Source: Azophilus sp963663395
Lineage (GTDB): Bacteria > Pseudomonadota > Gammaproteobacteria > Pseudomonadales > Azotimanducaceae
Assembly: GCA_963663395.1 (NCBI GenBank)
Contig: OY760226.1
Coordinates: 2,542,001 to 2,606,000 of the forward strand
DNA length: 64,000 nucleotides
Direction of reading: 5' to 3'
Shown: positions 45,362 to 53,446 of the stretch, piece by piece
Numbering within the stretch: position 1 is the stretch's first letter
How the letters are laid out: every line of letters starts with the position of its first letter
The notes under the pieces: generated by a model
What the model saw: the letters and a program-made list of their open reading frames with translations, nothing else
Told to the model about the DNA's origin: nothing
The model's database searches: none
Position numbers and translations under genes: made by a program

Positions 45362-45430
45362 TAAAAGGGGTAAAAGGGGTCAGGTTCAATTTGCCGGGCA
45401 AATTGAACCTGACCCCTTTTACCCCTTTTA
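45362..45430. repeat. 34-bp-arm perfect palindrome, probable bidirectional terminator or REP-like repeat
   Basis: Arms 45362-45395 and 45397-45430 are perfectly complementary around a single central base. The core is TCAGGTTCAATTTG flanked by GGGGTAAAAGGGG units; outside the arms the GGGG/AAAA rhythm continues. It lies between two convergent genes (stops at 45357 and 45447), and the pyrimidine-rich T tracts could support termination in both directions. Sequences of the AAAGGGGTCAGGTTCAATTT type are dispersed repeats in many proteobacterial genomes, so this is likely one copy of a repeat family. Confidence 0.75.
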
Positions 45431-45446
45431 TCCCCTTTTATCCCGT

Positions 45447-46640
45447 TTATCCGAAGGGCCCCCCGTCGATTCCCCGTATGGCATCCAGTTCAATGCCGGA
45501 CTTGAACGGGCTGTGCCGCTCGATCCAGTCGATATCCTGCTGCACGTGATCGCGCTCTTCGCTGAGGAACCGGGCCACGGCAGCGCGCAGGCCCGGATCG
45601 CGAATCCAGTGGGCGCTGTAGGTGGCCTGGGGCAGATAGCCCCGGGCCACCTTGTGGGGCCCCTGGGCGCCGGCCTCGACCCGGGCGAGCTTGTGCGTGA
45701 TGGCGAAGTCGATGGCCTGGTAGTAGCACGCCTCGAAGTGCAGGAACCGGTGGTCTTCCAAGCAACCCCAGTTGCGGCCATAGAGCGCATCCCCGCCGAT
45801 GAAGTTCAGCGCCCCGGCGATGTAGCGCCCGTCGCGGGAACACATCACCAGCAGTGTGTGCTCGGCCATCGAGTCGTTGATGCGGCTGAAGAACTCGCGG
45901 GTAAGGTAGGGCGAGCCCCACTTGCGGGACCCGGTGTCCATGTAGAAGCGGTAGAAGTCGTCCCAGTGCGCTTCGGTCAGGTCGTCGCCGGTGACCCACT
46001 CCACCGTGATGCCGTCTGCCAGGGCGTCGCGCCGCTCGCGCCGGAGATTCTTGCGTTTTTTGGAGGAAAGGTCGGCCAGGAAGGCTTCAAAGGTGCCGTA
46101 ACCTGCATTGTGCCAGTGGAACTGCTGGTCCATGCGCCGGAGGTACCCCGACTCGCCGGCCAGCCGCCACTGCTGCTCCGGCATGAACGTGAAGTGCAGC
46201 GACGACACGCCGGTCTGGTCGGCGACCTGCACGCAGGCTCCGAGCAGGGCCTGTTCGATTTCCGCATCGCCGCCCGCACCGAGCAGCCGGCGGCCGGTGG
46301 CGGGGGTGAACGGCACGCTGCCCTGCAACTTGGGGTAGTACTTGCCGCCGGCGCGGTGCCAGGCATCGGCCCAGGCGTAGTCGAAAACGTACTCCCCCTG
46401 GGAGTGCCCCTTGACGTACATGGGCACCACGCCGAGCACGGTGCCGCGCTCTTCAAGGGCCAGATGGAAGGGCTGCCAGCCGGTGCGCGCGGTGGTGCTG
46501 CCGCTGGCTTCCAGGGCGTGCAGGAAACTGTAGGCGAGAAACGGGTTGAACGGCTCGCCGGGGGGATTCGCGCACCGGTCCCAGGTTTCTGCGTCGATCT
46601 CGTCGATGCCGTGCAGGATGCGCGCCGATCGTGCCGTCAT
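45447..46640 (-). CDS. GNAT-like acyltransferase family protein (DUF482/FemX-like)
   Basis: A 397-residue cytoplasmic protein resembling the DUF482 family (often called peptidoglycan biosynthesis/recognition protein). Visible family segments are PFNPFLAYSFLHALEASGS, VPMYVKGHSQGEYVFDYAWAD, RKNLRRERRDA and YGRNWGCLEDHRFLHFEACYYQ, which belong to a double GNAT fold related to Fem transferases. The actual acceptor is not known; many such proteins transfer aminoacyl or acyl groups to lipids or peptidoglycan precursors. Confidence 0.75.
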   Translation of the reverse strand: MTARSARILHGIDEIDAETWDRCANPPGEPFNPFLAYSFLHALEASGSTTARTGWQPFHLALEERGTVLGVVPMYVKGHSQGEYVFDYAWADAWHRAGGKYYPKLQGSVPFTPATGRRLLGAGGDAEIEQALLGACVQVADQTGVSSLHFTFMPEQQWRLAGESGYLRRMDQQFHWHNAGYGTFEAFLADLSSKKRKNLRRERRDALADGITVEWVTGDDLTEAHWDDFYRFYMDTGSRKWGSPYLTREFFSRINDSMAEHTLLVMCSRDGRYIAGALNFIGGDALYGRNWGCLEDHRFLHFEACYYQAIDFAITHKLARVEAGAQGPHKVARGYLPQATYSAHWIRDPGLRAAVARFLSEERDHVQQDIDWIERHSPFKSGIELDAIRGIDGGPFG

Positions 46641-46799
46641 GATGAAAACACCCTAACACGAGCGGGCCGGCATGCATCAAGCGGCGCATCGCCGAACCGT
46701 CCGGGCTGCAGTTCTGCCGGTCGGTTCTCCGGACTCGCATGGAACAATTCCCCATTCGTTTCTTTGGCTTCTGTGGAACAAACGCCTGCACCGGGCAGC

Positions 46800-46909
46800 G
46801 AGTTCGCATGCGGGGCTTCCCTTTCGGCGCACCGGCCTCTTTGTCTTGGTGTACGCAAGGCGTTTGGACGAGCTTAACGCGCCGAAAGGGAAGCCCCGCA
46901 TGCGAACTC
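46800..46909. repeat. perfect 31-bp inverted repeat, MITE-like or hairpin element
   Basis: Arms at 46800-46830 and 46879-46909 are perfect reverse complements over 31 bp (cores GCATGCGGGGCTTCCC and its complement), with a 48-bp loop. A weaker outer match (GGAACAATTCC at 46740 and its near complement near 46923) suggests a larger decayed element. The surrounding gap 46641-47019 holds no credible gene. It lies just before the MacA-like operon, so a hairpin could also affect its expression. Confidence 0.7.
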
Positions 46910-47019
46910 TTTTCCGAAATCCGGAGTTGTTCCCCTCGCTTTACGGTACCGCGTCAGCGCACCGGTCGGCGGGGCGAAAACTGCTAGACTGCGCGGCTTG
47001 AACTCGGGGACTCGTTGCA

Positions 47020-48279
47020 ATGCCCGGAGAAGCTGATTCCGACAGAAAAGCCTTGCTCGATCAGCTTCGGATCGACCGCTCGGAAGCGCCGGCCCAGGGT
47101 GCGCGGCCGCTGAAGTGGTTCCTGCTGATCGCGCTGGCCGGCGGCGCCGGGTTCGTGCTGTGGTTTTTTGAATTCCCTGGAAGTGACGGGTTGCCCGCGG
47201 TGGGCACGGCGGTGGCGCAGGCTGCGCCGGCTATTTCCGCCGGGCCGAGCGTGCTGGATGCGACGGGGTATGTGGTTGCGCGCCGGCAGGCGACGGTGAG
47301 CAGCAAGGCGACGGGCAAGGTCGTGGAGGTGCTGATCGAGGAGGGGATGGTGGTCGAGGAAGGCCAGCTGCTTGCCCGGCTGGACGACAGTATCCCGCGT
47401 GCTCAGCTTGAGCTTGCGGATTCGCAGCTCGAGGCCGCGCGGCGTTATCTGCGGGAACTCGACGTACAGCTCAGGCAGGGCCGCCTCGACCTGGAGCGCA
47501 CTGAAGAACTGGCCGGACGGCAACTTGCGAGCCAGGCGGACCTGGACCGGAACCGGTTGTCGGTTGAGGGCCTGCTGGCGCGGCTCGAAAGCGCCGCACA
47601 GGATATCGTGGTGGCGGAGCGCAATGCCGCCGTCCAGCGACGCATTGTCGAGGACATGCAGATTCGCGCGCCCTTTGCCGGCATCGTCGTCGCCAAGGCC
47701 GCCCAGCCCGGGGAAATGATCTCGCCGGTATCCGCCGGCGGCGGCTTTACCCGCACCGGTATCTGCACCATCGTCGACATGGACTCCCTCGAAGTGGAAG
47801 TGGATGTCAACGAGGCCTATATCAACCGGGTGTACAGTGGGCAGCCGGTGCGCGTGGCGTTGAACGCCTGGCCGGAGGACGGCTACGCGGCGGCGGTCAT
47901 CGCCATCATTCCGGCGGCAGACCGCAACAAGGCGACCGTACGCGTGCGCATCGGGTTCATTGAACGCGACGCCAGGGTATTGCCCGACATGGGTGTGCGG
48001 GTGGCCTTCCTTGAGGATCAGGCGACGGTCCGGCCGGTGCAGAAGCCCGGCGGCGTGCTGGTGCCGGGGGCTTCCGTAGCCGAAGACGGCGAGGGTGTCT
48101 ACGTCATGGTGGTGGCGGGCGACGTGGTCGAGCGGCGCCGCGTGGTTACCGGCGAGACGCAGGGCGGTCGGGTGAGAATCGTTTCGGGCCTCGATACCGG
48201 TGAGCGCGTGGTGGCGGACCTGGCGGTAGCGTTGCTGGCGGGTCTGGCGGACGGTGCGAGGGTTTCCTTCGAGCAATGA
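47020..48279 (+). CDS. periplasmic adaptor of an ABC exporter (MacA-like, HlyD family)
   Basis: A 419-residue adaptor. A cytoplasmic start of about 30 residues precedes one membrane anchor (about 32-50), then lipoyl halves (ATVSSKATGKVVEVLIEEGM; MQIRAPFAGIVVAKAAQPG), an alpha-hairpin (about 125-205) and barrel domains. The extended cytoplasmic N-terminus and the genes that follow (ATPase plus FtsX-like permeases) identify a MacAB-type tripartite system, not an RND one. The outer-membrane partner could be supplied by the channel gene at 41918-43270 or another. The operon runs to 51356. Confidence 0.88.
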   Translation: MPGEADSDRKALLDQLRIDRSEAPAQGARPLKWFLLIALAGGAGFVLWFFEFPGSDGLPAVGTAVAQAAPAISAGPSVLDATGYVVARRQATVSSKATGKVVEVLIEEGMVVEEGQLLARLDDSIPRAQLELADSQLEAARRYLRELDVQLRQGRLDLERTEELAGRQLASQADLDRNRLSVEGLLARLESAAQDIVVAERNAAVQRRIVEDMQIRAPFAGIVVAKAAQPGEMISPVSAGGGFTRTGICTIVDMDSLEVEVDVNEAYINRVYSGQPVRVALNAWPEDGYAAAVIAIIPAADRNKATVRVRIGFIERDARVLPDMGVRVAFLEDQATVRPVQKPGGVLVPGASVAEDGEGVYVMVVAGDVVERRRVVTGETQGGRVRIVSGLDTGERVVADLAVALLAGLADGARVSFEQ

Positions 48280-48333
48280 TTGGAACCCGGGGGGTACGAT
48301 GAGGGCACGGTCGGCGAAAGCAGGGGTTGCGAT

Positions 48334-49014
48334 ATGGGATTGGTGAACTGCCATGGGGTCGAGAAGGGCTTCGTCAAGGGCAGGGAAACCGTCGAAGTAC
48401 TGACAGGAATCGACCTGGAAGTCGAACAGGGCGATTTCCTGGCGTTGATGGGCCCGTCGGGGTCGGGCAAGACCACCCTGCTGAATTTGATGGGCGGGCT
48501 GGACCACCCGACGGCAGGGACGGTGGAAGTGGGCGGCCGAGCGCTCAATGACCTGAGCGGCCGGCAACTTGCGCAATGGCGTTCCGAGAACGTCGGTTTC
48601 ATCTTCCAGTTCTACAACCTGCTGCCCGTGCTGACTGCCCAGCGCAACGTGGAGCTGCCGCTGCTGCTGACCCGGCTGTCGGGCAGGCAGAGGCGCAGGA
48701 ACGCAGCCACGGCGCTGGAGATCGTCGGGCTCTCCGACCGGGCCGGGCACAAGCCCGGGGAACTGTCCGGCGGGCAGCAACAGCGGGTCGCCATTGCCCG
48801 GGCCATCGTTGCAGACCCGACGTTGCTTTTGTGCGACGAACCCACCGGCGATCTCGACCGTGAGACCGCCGACCAGATCCTCGAGTTGCTGGAGACGCTG
48901 AACACGGAACACGGCAAGACCATCGTGGTCGTCACCCACGACCCCAAGGCCGCCGAACATGCGACCCACACCCTGTACATGGACAAGGGCAAGCTGACGG
49001 GGCAGGCAGCATGA
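48334..49014 (+). CDS. ABC transporter ATPase (MacB/LolD family)
   Basis: A 226-residue stand-alone ATPase. Walker A is GPSGSGKTT, the Q-loop FIFQFYNLLPVLT is typical of the LolD/MacB/FtsE group, the signature is LSGGQQQRVAIARA, Walker B is LLLCDEPTGDLD, and the switch His is in VVTHDP. It powers the two permeases encoded next. ATG 48334 has an AGGGG ribosome site; the frame is open further upstream. Its stop overlaps the next start by 4 bp (ATGA), so translation is coupled. Confidence 0.93.
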   Translation: MGLVNCHGVEKGFVKGRETVEVLTGIDLEVEQGDFLALMGPSGSGKTTLLNLMGGLDHPTAGTVEVGGRALNDLSGRQLAQWRSENVGFIFQFYNLLPVLTAQRNVELPLLLTRLSGRQRRRNAATALEIVGLSDRAGHKPGELSGGQQQRVAIARAIVADPTLLLCDEPTGDLDRETADQILELLETLNTEHGKTIVVVTHDPKAAEHATHTLYMDKGKLTGQAA

Positions 49015-50177
49015 GCACGGCAGGTCTCATCTGGTCGAACCTGTTTCGCCGCAAACTGCGCACCGTTCTGACGCTCTTCTCGGTATTGGTGGCCTTCCTG
49101 CTGTTCGCCCTGCTGCGCACCGCCACGGATGCGTTCAGCGGGGGAGGCTTCAGTCAGCCCGGCATCGACCGGCTCGTGGTGGCGCCGAAGTACTCCATCA
49201 TCGAGCCTTTGCCTGTCTCGTACCTCCGCGAGATCGAGTCTGTCGAGGGCGTCGACAGCGCGGCCCACGCCGACTGGTTCGGCGGCGTTTACCAGGATCC
49301 GCGCAACTTTTTTCCGCAATACCCGGTGCAACCCCTGGATTGGTTCGATCTGCATCCGGAGTACATCATCGACCCGGGCGAACTCGATGCCTTTGCGCGC
49401 ACCCGCACCGGGGCGGTGGCGCCGGCGGAACTGGCGGAGAAGTACGGATGGAAGGTCGGCGCCAAGCTTCCCTTCCAGGGCCAGATTTACGCCATGCGCG
49501 ACGGCAGCCGGCTCTGGGAGTTCGATCTCGTCGGCACCTACCGGGGCCCGGAGAACGAACCTCAGCCGGGCGAGTTCCTGTTTCACTACGACTTTTTCAG
49601 CGAGGCCAATGAATACGGGGAGGGGAACGTGGGCTGGTTTGTCGTGCGCATCACGGACACGGAGCGAGCGCCCGAGATTGCAAGCGCGATCGATGCCCTG
49701 TTCGAGAATTCCCTGAACCCCACGCGGACGTCCACCGAGGCGGAATACAACCGGCAGTTCATGGAACAGGTCGGCGACATCGAGTTGATGATGACGGGTA
49801 TTCTGGGTGCCGTGTTCTTCACGATCCTGCTGCTTACGGGCAATACCATGGCCCAGGGGTTGAGGGAGCGGGTGCCGGAACTGGCCGTCCTGAAAACCGT
49901 GGGATTCACGGATGCGGCGGTCGCCTGGCTGATGCTCGGCGAGGCGCTGCTGCTATGCAGCCTGGGCGCGATTCTGGGTGTTCTGGCGGCGGTTGGGGTG
50001 GCGTTGGCGGTCGGGCCGCAACTGGAGGACTTCCTCGGCGAATTCGAAGTCTCCTGGTCGATCGCTGCGGCGGCGCTGGGTACATCCGTGCTGCTCGGCC
50101 TCGCGGTCGGAGCAGTGCCGTCGCTTTCGGCACGGCGCCTGTCGATCGTCGATGCTTTGCGTTCGCACCGGAACTAG
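49011..50177 (+). CDS. ABC transporter permease, FtsX/MacB-type (first of two)
   Basis: A 388-residue permease with the MacB-type layout: one N-terminal helix (residues 15-38, FRRKLRTVLTLFSVLVAFLL), a periplasmic MacB-PCD-like domain of about 220 residues and three C-terminal helices with RERVPELAVLKTVGFTDAAV, the coupling-helix motif. It forms a heterodimer with the next gene product (inference from pairing and shared size). Function: export of a substrate from the periplasmic side by mechanotransmission, as in MacB or LolCDE relatives. Confidence 0.9.
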   Translation: MSTAGLIWSNLFRRKLRTVLTLFSVLVAFLLFALLRTATDAFSGGGFSQPGIDRLVVAPKYSIIEPLPVSYLREIESVEGVDSAAHADWFGGVYQDPRNFFPQYPVQPLDWFDLHPEYIIDPGELDAFARTRTGAVAPAELAEKYGWKVGAKLPFQGQIYAMRDGSRLWEFDLVGTYRGPENEPQPGEFLFHYDFFSEANEYGEGNVGWFVVRITDTERAPEIASAIDALFENSLNPTRTSTEAEYNRQFMEQVGDIELMMTGILGAVFFTILLLTGNTMAQGLRERVPELAVLKTVGFTDAAVAWLMLGEALLLCSLGAILGVLAAVGVALAVGPQLEDFLGEFEVSWSIAAAALGTSVLLGLAVGAVPSLSARRLSIVDALRSHRN

Positions 50178-50192
50178 ATTGAACCCCGGACC

Positions 50193-51356
50193 ATGCTTCG
50201 GCAGATATTCGAAATCACCGCTTTGAACCTGAGCAATCTGCCATCCCGTATCGGCAGTTCTTCGGTGATCGTGGTCGGCATTGCCGGGGTGGTCGGGGTG
50301 CTGGTTGCCCTGCTCGCCATGGCCGGCGGGTTCGAGGCGGCGCTTGAACGCGGCGGCAAACCGGACCGGGCCATCGTCCTGAGAAGCGGCTCGGGCAGCG
50401 AGATGACCAGCAACCTCGCTCAGGATGCGGTAAACATCGTCTCGTCCATGGAAGGCGTCGACGCGTCGAGCGCCGAACTCTATATCGTGGTCGATGTACC
50501 CAAGCGATCCGGTGGGCAGCTCGCCAACCTGGTGGTCCGGGGCGTGGAGCACACCGGGTTCGAGATTCGGCCGGAAGTCAGGATTGTCGCCGGCCGGCCG
50601 TTCACGCCGGGTACCCGCGAAATGATCGCCGGCCGGGGCGCCTCCGCCGAGTTCCAGGGTATAGATCTCGGCGCGACGGTGGAACTGCGCGATGGCGCGT
50701 GGACCATCACGGGGCTGTTCGAAGCCAATGCGTCGGCGTACGAAAGCGAGCTGTGGGCCGACCTGCCCGTCGCCCAGTCGGCCTTCCGCCGTGGCGGCAC
50801 CACCCAGTCCATACGCATACGGGTGCAGTCGCCGCGCGACATCCCCGCCCTGGCCGAACGGGTGGAGGCGGATCCGCGTCTCGACCTGGAGGTGATCGGC
50901 GAGGAGGAGTTCTTCCGGGGCCAGTCGAACGCGATAAGCGGCCTGATACGTGGATTCGGCTACACGGTGGCCCTGATAATGGCGGTCGGAGCGGTGTTTG
51001 CGGCGCTCAATGCCATGTACACCGCCGTATCCGCGCGTACCGTCGAGATTGCGACCCTGCGGGCCCTGGGCTTCGGCGGCGGGCCCGTGGTCGTGTCCGT
51101 GATCATCGAGGCGCTGGGGCTGGGCGTGCTGGGCGGCCTGCTCGGGGGCGCGGTAGCCTACTTCGGGTTCAACGGCTTCACGGTTTCGACGCTGAACCAG
51201 GGTTCCTTTTCGCAGGTCGCCTTCGACTTTGCCGTCACGCCGGAATTGCTGTTGTCGGGGCTGACCTGGGCCGTGACGCTTGGCTTGCTCGGCGGCCTGT
51301 TTCCGGCGGTTCGCGCGGCGCGCCTGCCGATCACGACGGCGCTGCGCGGGGAGTAG
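50193..51356 (+). CDS. ABC transporter permease, FtsX/MacB-type (second of two)
   Basis: A 387-residue permease of the same architecture: N-terminal helix (SSVIVVGIAGVVGVLVALLA), periplasmic domain, and three C-terminal helices with SARTVEIATLRALGFGGGPV as coupling motif and PITTALRG at the end. It begins 15 bp after the first permease. Having two permease genes for one ATPase suggests an asymmetric transporter. Sequence identity to the first permease is low, so they are not a recent duplication. Confidence 0.9.
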   Translation: MLRQIFEITALNLSNLPSRIGSSSVIVVGIAGVVGVLVALLAMAGGFEAALERGGKPDRAIVLRSGSGSEMTSNLAQDAVNIVSSMEGVDASSAELYIVVDVPKRSGGQLANLVVRGVEHTGFEIRPEVRIVAGRPFTPGTREMIAGRGASAEFQGIDLGATVELRDGAWTITGLFEANASAYESELWADLPVAQSAFRRGGTTQSIRIRVQSPRDIPALAERVEADPRLDLEVIGEEEFFRGQSNAISGLIRGFGYTVALIMAVGAVFAALNAMYTAVSARTVEIATLRALGFGGGPVVVSVIIEALGLGVLGGLLGGAVAYFGFNGFTVSTLNQGSFSQVAFDFAVTPELLLSGLTWAVTLGLLGGLFPAVRAARLPITTALRGE

Positions 51357-51375
51357 TGCCGGCGCGCGATGCCGG

Positions 51376-51597
51376 CTAGGAAGGGCCCAGTTGCTGCACC
51401 AGGGCGCCCTCATCGGGAAAGCTGCCCGTTTCGTGCTTCGAATAGACCAGTTCGCCGTTTACCCTGACATCGAAGATGCCGCCGCCCCCTTCGATGAGGC
51501 GGGTGTCGGCATCGAATGCTTCCTTGAACCGGGCAGCCAGACTGACCGCCTGCGGTTCATAGTTTCACTGCACGCAATACTTGATCGAGATGTTCAT
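51376..51597 (-). CDS. selenoprotein of the SelT/SelW/SelH (Rdx) family with in-frame UGA selenocysteine
   Basis: From ATG 51597 the frame reads MNISIKYCVQ, then TGA at 51567-51565, then NYEPQAVSLAARFKEAF and on to TAG at 51376. The product is 73 residues including Sec11. It has the Rdx thioredoxin-like layout: a first strand, CxxU redox motif (Cys8, Sec11), NYxPxA after it, a helix, then the GGGGIFDVRVNGELVYSKHE strand-turn-strand and a final helix. Cys-containing homologues have CxxC at this place. A strong SECIS-like hairpin follows the UGA (51525-51559). The flavodoxin gene lies 77 bp upstream on the same strand. The function is probably thiol redox control; the partner is unknown. Confidence 0.85.
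51525..51559 (-). promoter_or_regulatory. bacterial SECIS-like hairpin
   Basis: In the mRNA, nucleotides 6-40 after the UGA fold into a 7-bp lower stem (UGAACCG with CGGUUCA), a two-base bulge (CA), and an 8-bp upper stem closing on the three-base loop GUC. The loop begins 22 nt after the UGA and its first base is G. These match the published general bacterial SECIS pattern: apical loop 16-37 nt from UGA with a G in the first two loop positions. It would recruit SelB. The fold was built by eye, not computed. Confidence 0.78.
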
Positions 51598-51674
51598 GTT
51601 ACCCGTTGCGTTCGTTCGCAAGACCAGCGGCAAAGCATAGACACTGGCGCGCGGAATTTCACCCGGCAGGGCCC

Positions 51675-52136
51675 TCAGAAAAGGCTCATCTCGAGTCCGA
51701 GCGCGAGCGCCGTGCCCAGGTCGCGGCATTGTTCGAGGTGCTGCGGGGTCAGTTCACCCCTGGCGATCACGGGTTCCTGCACCTCGATGAACGGATAGCC
51801 CTTGGCGATGCGCCGCACGGCGGTGAGCGCCCCGGTGCCGTCGTTGCCGGCGCTGATGAATACCGAGTAGGGCAGGGGCGCAAGTTTCCCTTCCACGGCA
51901 TAGAAGGTGCGGTCGAAAAAGTCTTTCATGGCGCCGGACATGTAGCCGAAGTTCTCGGGCGTTCCGAGCAGCAGGCCGTGGGCCCAGAGCAGGTCTTCGG
52001 CGCCCGCTTCGCCGCACAGGCGCCGCCGCACCTCGACACCGGAGACGTCTTCGTGGCAGGCACCCTCGTAGGCGGCGGCCGCCATGCGCTCGGTGCTCTC
52101 CGATTGCGAGTGGTAAACGATCAGCAGATGTTTCAA
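51675..52136 (-). CDS. flavodoxin-fold NAD(P)H reductase-like protein
   Basis: A 153-residue flavodoxin-like protein. The FMN phosphate loop is VYHSQSESTERMA (residues 7-19), the second flavin loop is GTPENFGYMSGAMKDFFDR (about 58-76), and the third region is SAGNDGTGA. This is the WrbA/NAD(P)H-quinone-reductase type of short flavoprotein. It precedes the selenoprotein gene, and the two may be co-transcribed as a redox pair (inference). It is divergent from the ammonia-lyase gene at 52208. Confidence 0.87.
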   Translation of the reverse strand: MKHLLIVYHSQSESTERMAAAAYEGACHEDVSGVEVRRRLCGEAGAEDLLWAHGLLLGTPENFGYMSGAMKDFFDRTFYAVEGKLAPLPYSVFISAGNDGTGALTAVRRIAKGYPFIEVQEPVIARGELTPQHLEQCRDLGTALALGLEMSLF

Positions 52137-52207
52137 CGGTTTGCCCGGACAGTTTCGCCGGCCGCGGCGACGGGCGCCGCGGGCCAGGCGCCAAGTATAC
52201 TGGCCCG

Positions 52208-53428
52208 ATGGAAATCTCCGACATTCACGCCGCCCGGGACAGGATTGCGGGCCGCATCGAGCGCACGCCCTGCGCCCGTTCCGCCACGCTCTCGGCCATC
52301 ACCGGCGCGGAGGTGTATCTCAAGTTCGAGAACCACCAGTTCACGGCCTCGTTCAAGGAGCGCGGCGCACTCAACTGCCTGCTCATGCTGACGGACGAGG
52401 AAAGGCGGCGTGGCGTCATCGCCATGTCCGCGGGAAACCACGCCCAGGCCCTGGCCTGCCATGGGTCACGGCTGGGCGTGCCCGCATGCATCGTGATGCC
52501 CCGCTCGACGCCCAACGCCAAGGTGGAACAGACCCGGGTGTTCGGCGCCGAGGTGCACCTTGAGGGAGCCACCTTCGACGAAACCCTGGCCTACACCCAG
52601 GACCTGGCGCAGGCGCGTGGCTTGACACTGGTGCATCCGTTCGACGACGAGCGGGTCATCGCGGGGCAGGGCACGGTGGGCCTGGAAATCCTGGAGCAGA
52701 CACCGGATCTCGATGCGGTGATCGTCCCGGTGGGCGGAGGCGGGCTGATCGGCGGAGTGGCGCTGGCGGTCAAGTCGACGGCGCCTTCCGTGGAAGTGGC
52801 GGGCGTTCAGGTAGAGCGGTTCTCGGCCGCCCATGACCGCTTTCACGGGCGCTCGAGCAATCCCGGCCCGTCCGGAACCGTTGCGGAGGGTATCGCCGTC
52901 AAGTCTCCCGGTCGGTCAACCTGGCCCCTGATCGAGGCGCATGTCGACAACCTGTTCGCCGTCGGCGAGACCGATGTCGAGCAGGCCATCTTCATGTTGC
53001 TGGAGATTGAAAAAACCGTGGCGGAGGGCGCCGGGGCGGCGGCGCTGGCGGCGCTGACCGCCAATGCCCGGCGGTATCGGGGCAGGAAGGTGGTGCTGGT
53101 GCTGTCCGGGGGCAACGTGGACATGATGATTCTCTCATCGGTGCTGCAGCGGGGCCTGGTGCGCAGTCACCGGCTGGCGCGGCTGGATGTGGAGATTCCC
53201 GACGTGCCGGGCGCCCTGGCGGAACTGACGGCCGTGCTCGGCCGATTGGACAGCAACATCGTCGACATCGTGCACCAGCGCACCTTCGGCGGATCGTCGG
53301 TGCGGGCGACCGTGGTCGAACTGGTGCTGCAGATGCGCGGCGAGGAACAGGTGGAGCAGGTGCTTGGCGCGCTGCACGAACAGGGGTACGAGGCGATGGT
53401 CAGAAGCGGGGCCGGCGGGGGCGGTTGA
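52208..53428 (+). CDS. threonine dehydratase-like PLP ammonia-lyase with C-terminal ACT domain
   Basis: A 406-residue fold-type II PLP enzyme. The PLP Lys is in FTASFKERGALNCL (about residue 52), the phosphate-binding glycine loop is VGGGGLIGG (about 177-185), and SAGNHAQALA is the substrate loop. The C-terminal 75 residues form an ACT-like domain (LDVEIPDVPGALAELTAVLG). The layout equals the catabolic/biosynthetic threonine dehydratase of about 400 residues, which makes 2-oxobutanoate and ammonia. Other serine/threonine or hydroxy-amino-acid lyases are possible. Confidence 0.92.
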   Translation: MEISDIHAARDRIAGRIERTPCARSATLSAITGAEVYLKFENHQFTASFKERGALNCLLMLTDEERRRGVIAMSAGNHAQALACHGSRLGVPACIVMPRSTPNAKVEQTRVFGAEVHLEGATFDETLAYTQDLAQARGLTLVHPFDDERVIAGQGTVGLEILEQTPDLDAVIVPVGGGGLIGGVALAVKSTAPSVEVAGVQVERFSAAHDRFHGRSSNPGPSGTVAEGIAVKSPGRSTWPLIEAHVDNLFAVGETDVEQAIFMLLEIEKTVAEGAGAAALAALTANARRYRGRKVVLVLSGGNVDMMILSSVLQRGLVRSHRLARLDVEIPDVPGALAELTAVLGRLDSNIVDIVHQRTFGGSSVRATVVELVLQMRGEEQVEQVLGALHEQGYEAMVRSGAGGGG

Positions 53429-53446
53429 ACAGCCGCCGACGTCGGG

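Noticed and set aside
51565..51567. The TGA in the Rdx-like gene read as a simple stop or pseudogene mutation.
   Set aside because: It falls exactly at the redox-active Cys position and is followed by a well-formed SECIS-like hairpin, which a random mutation would not explain.
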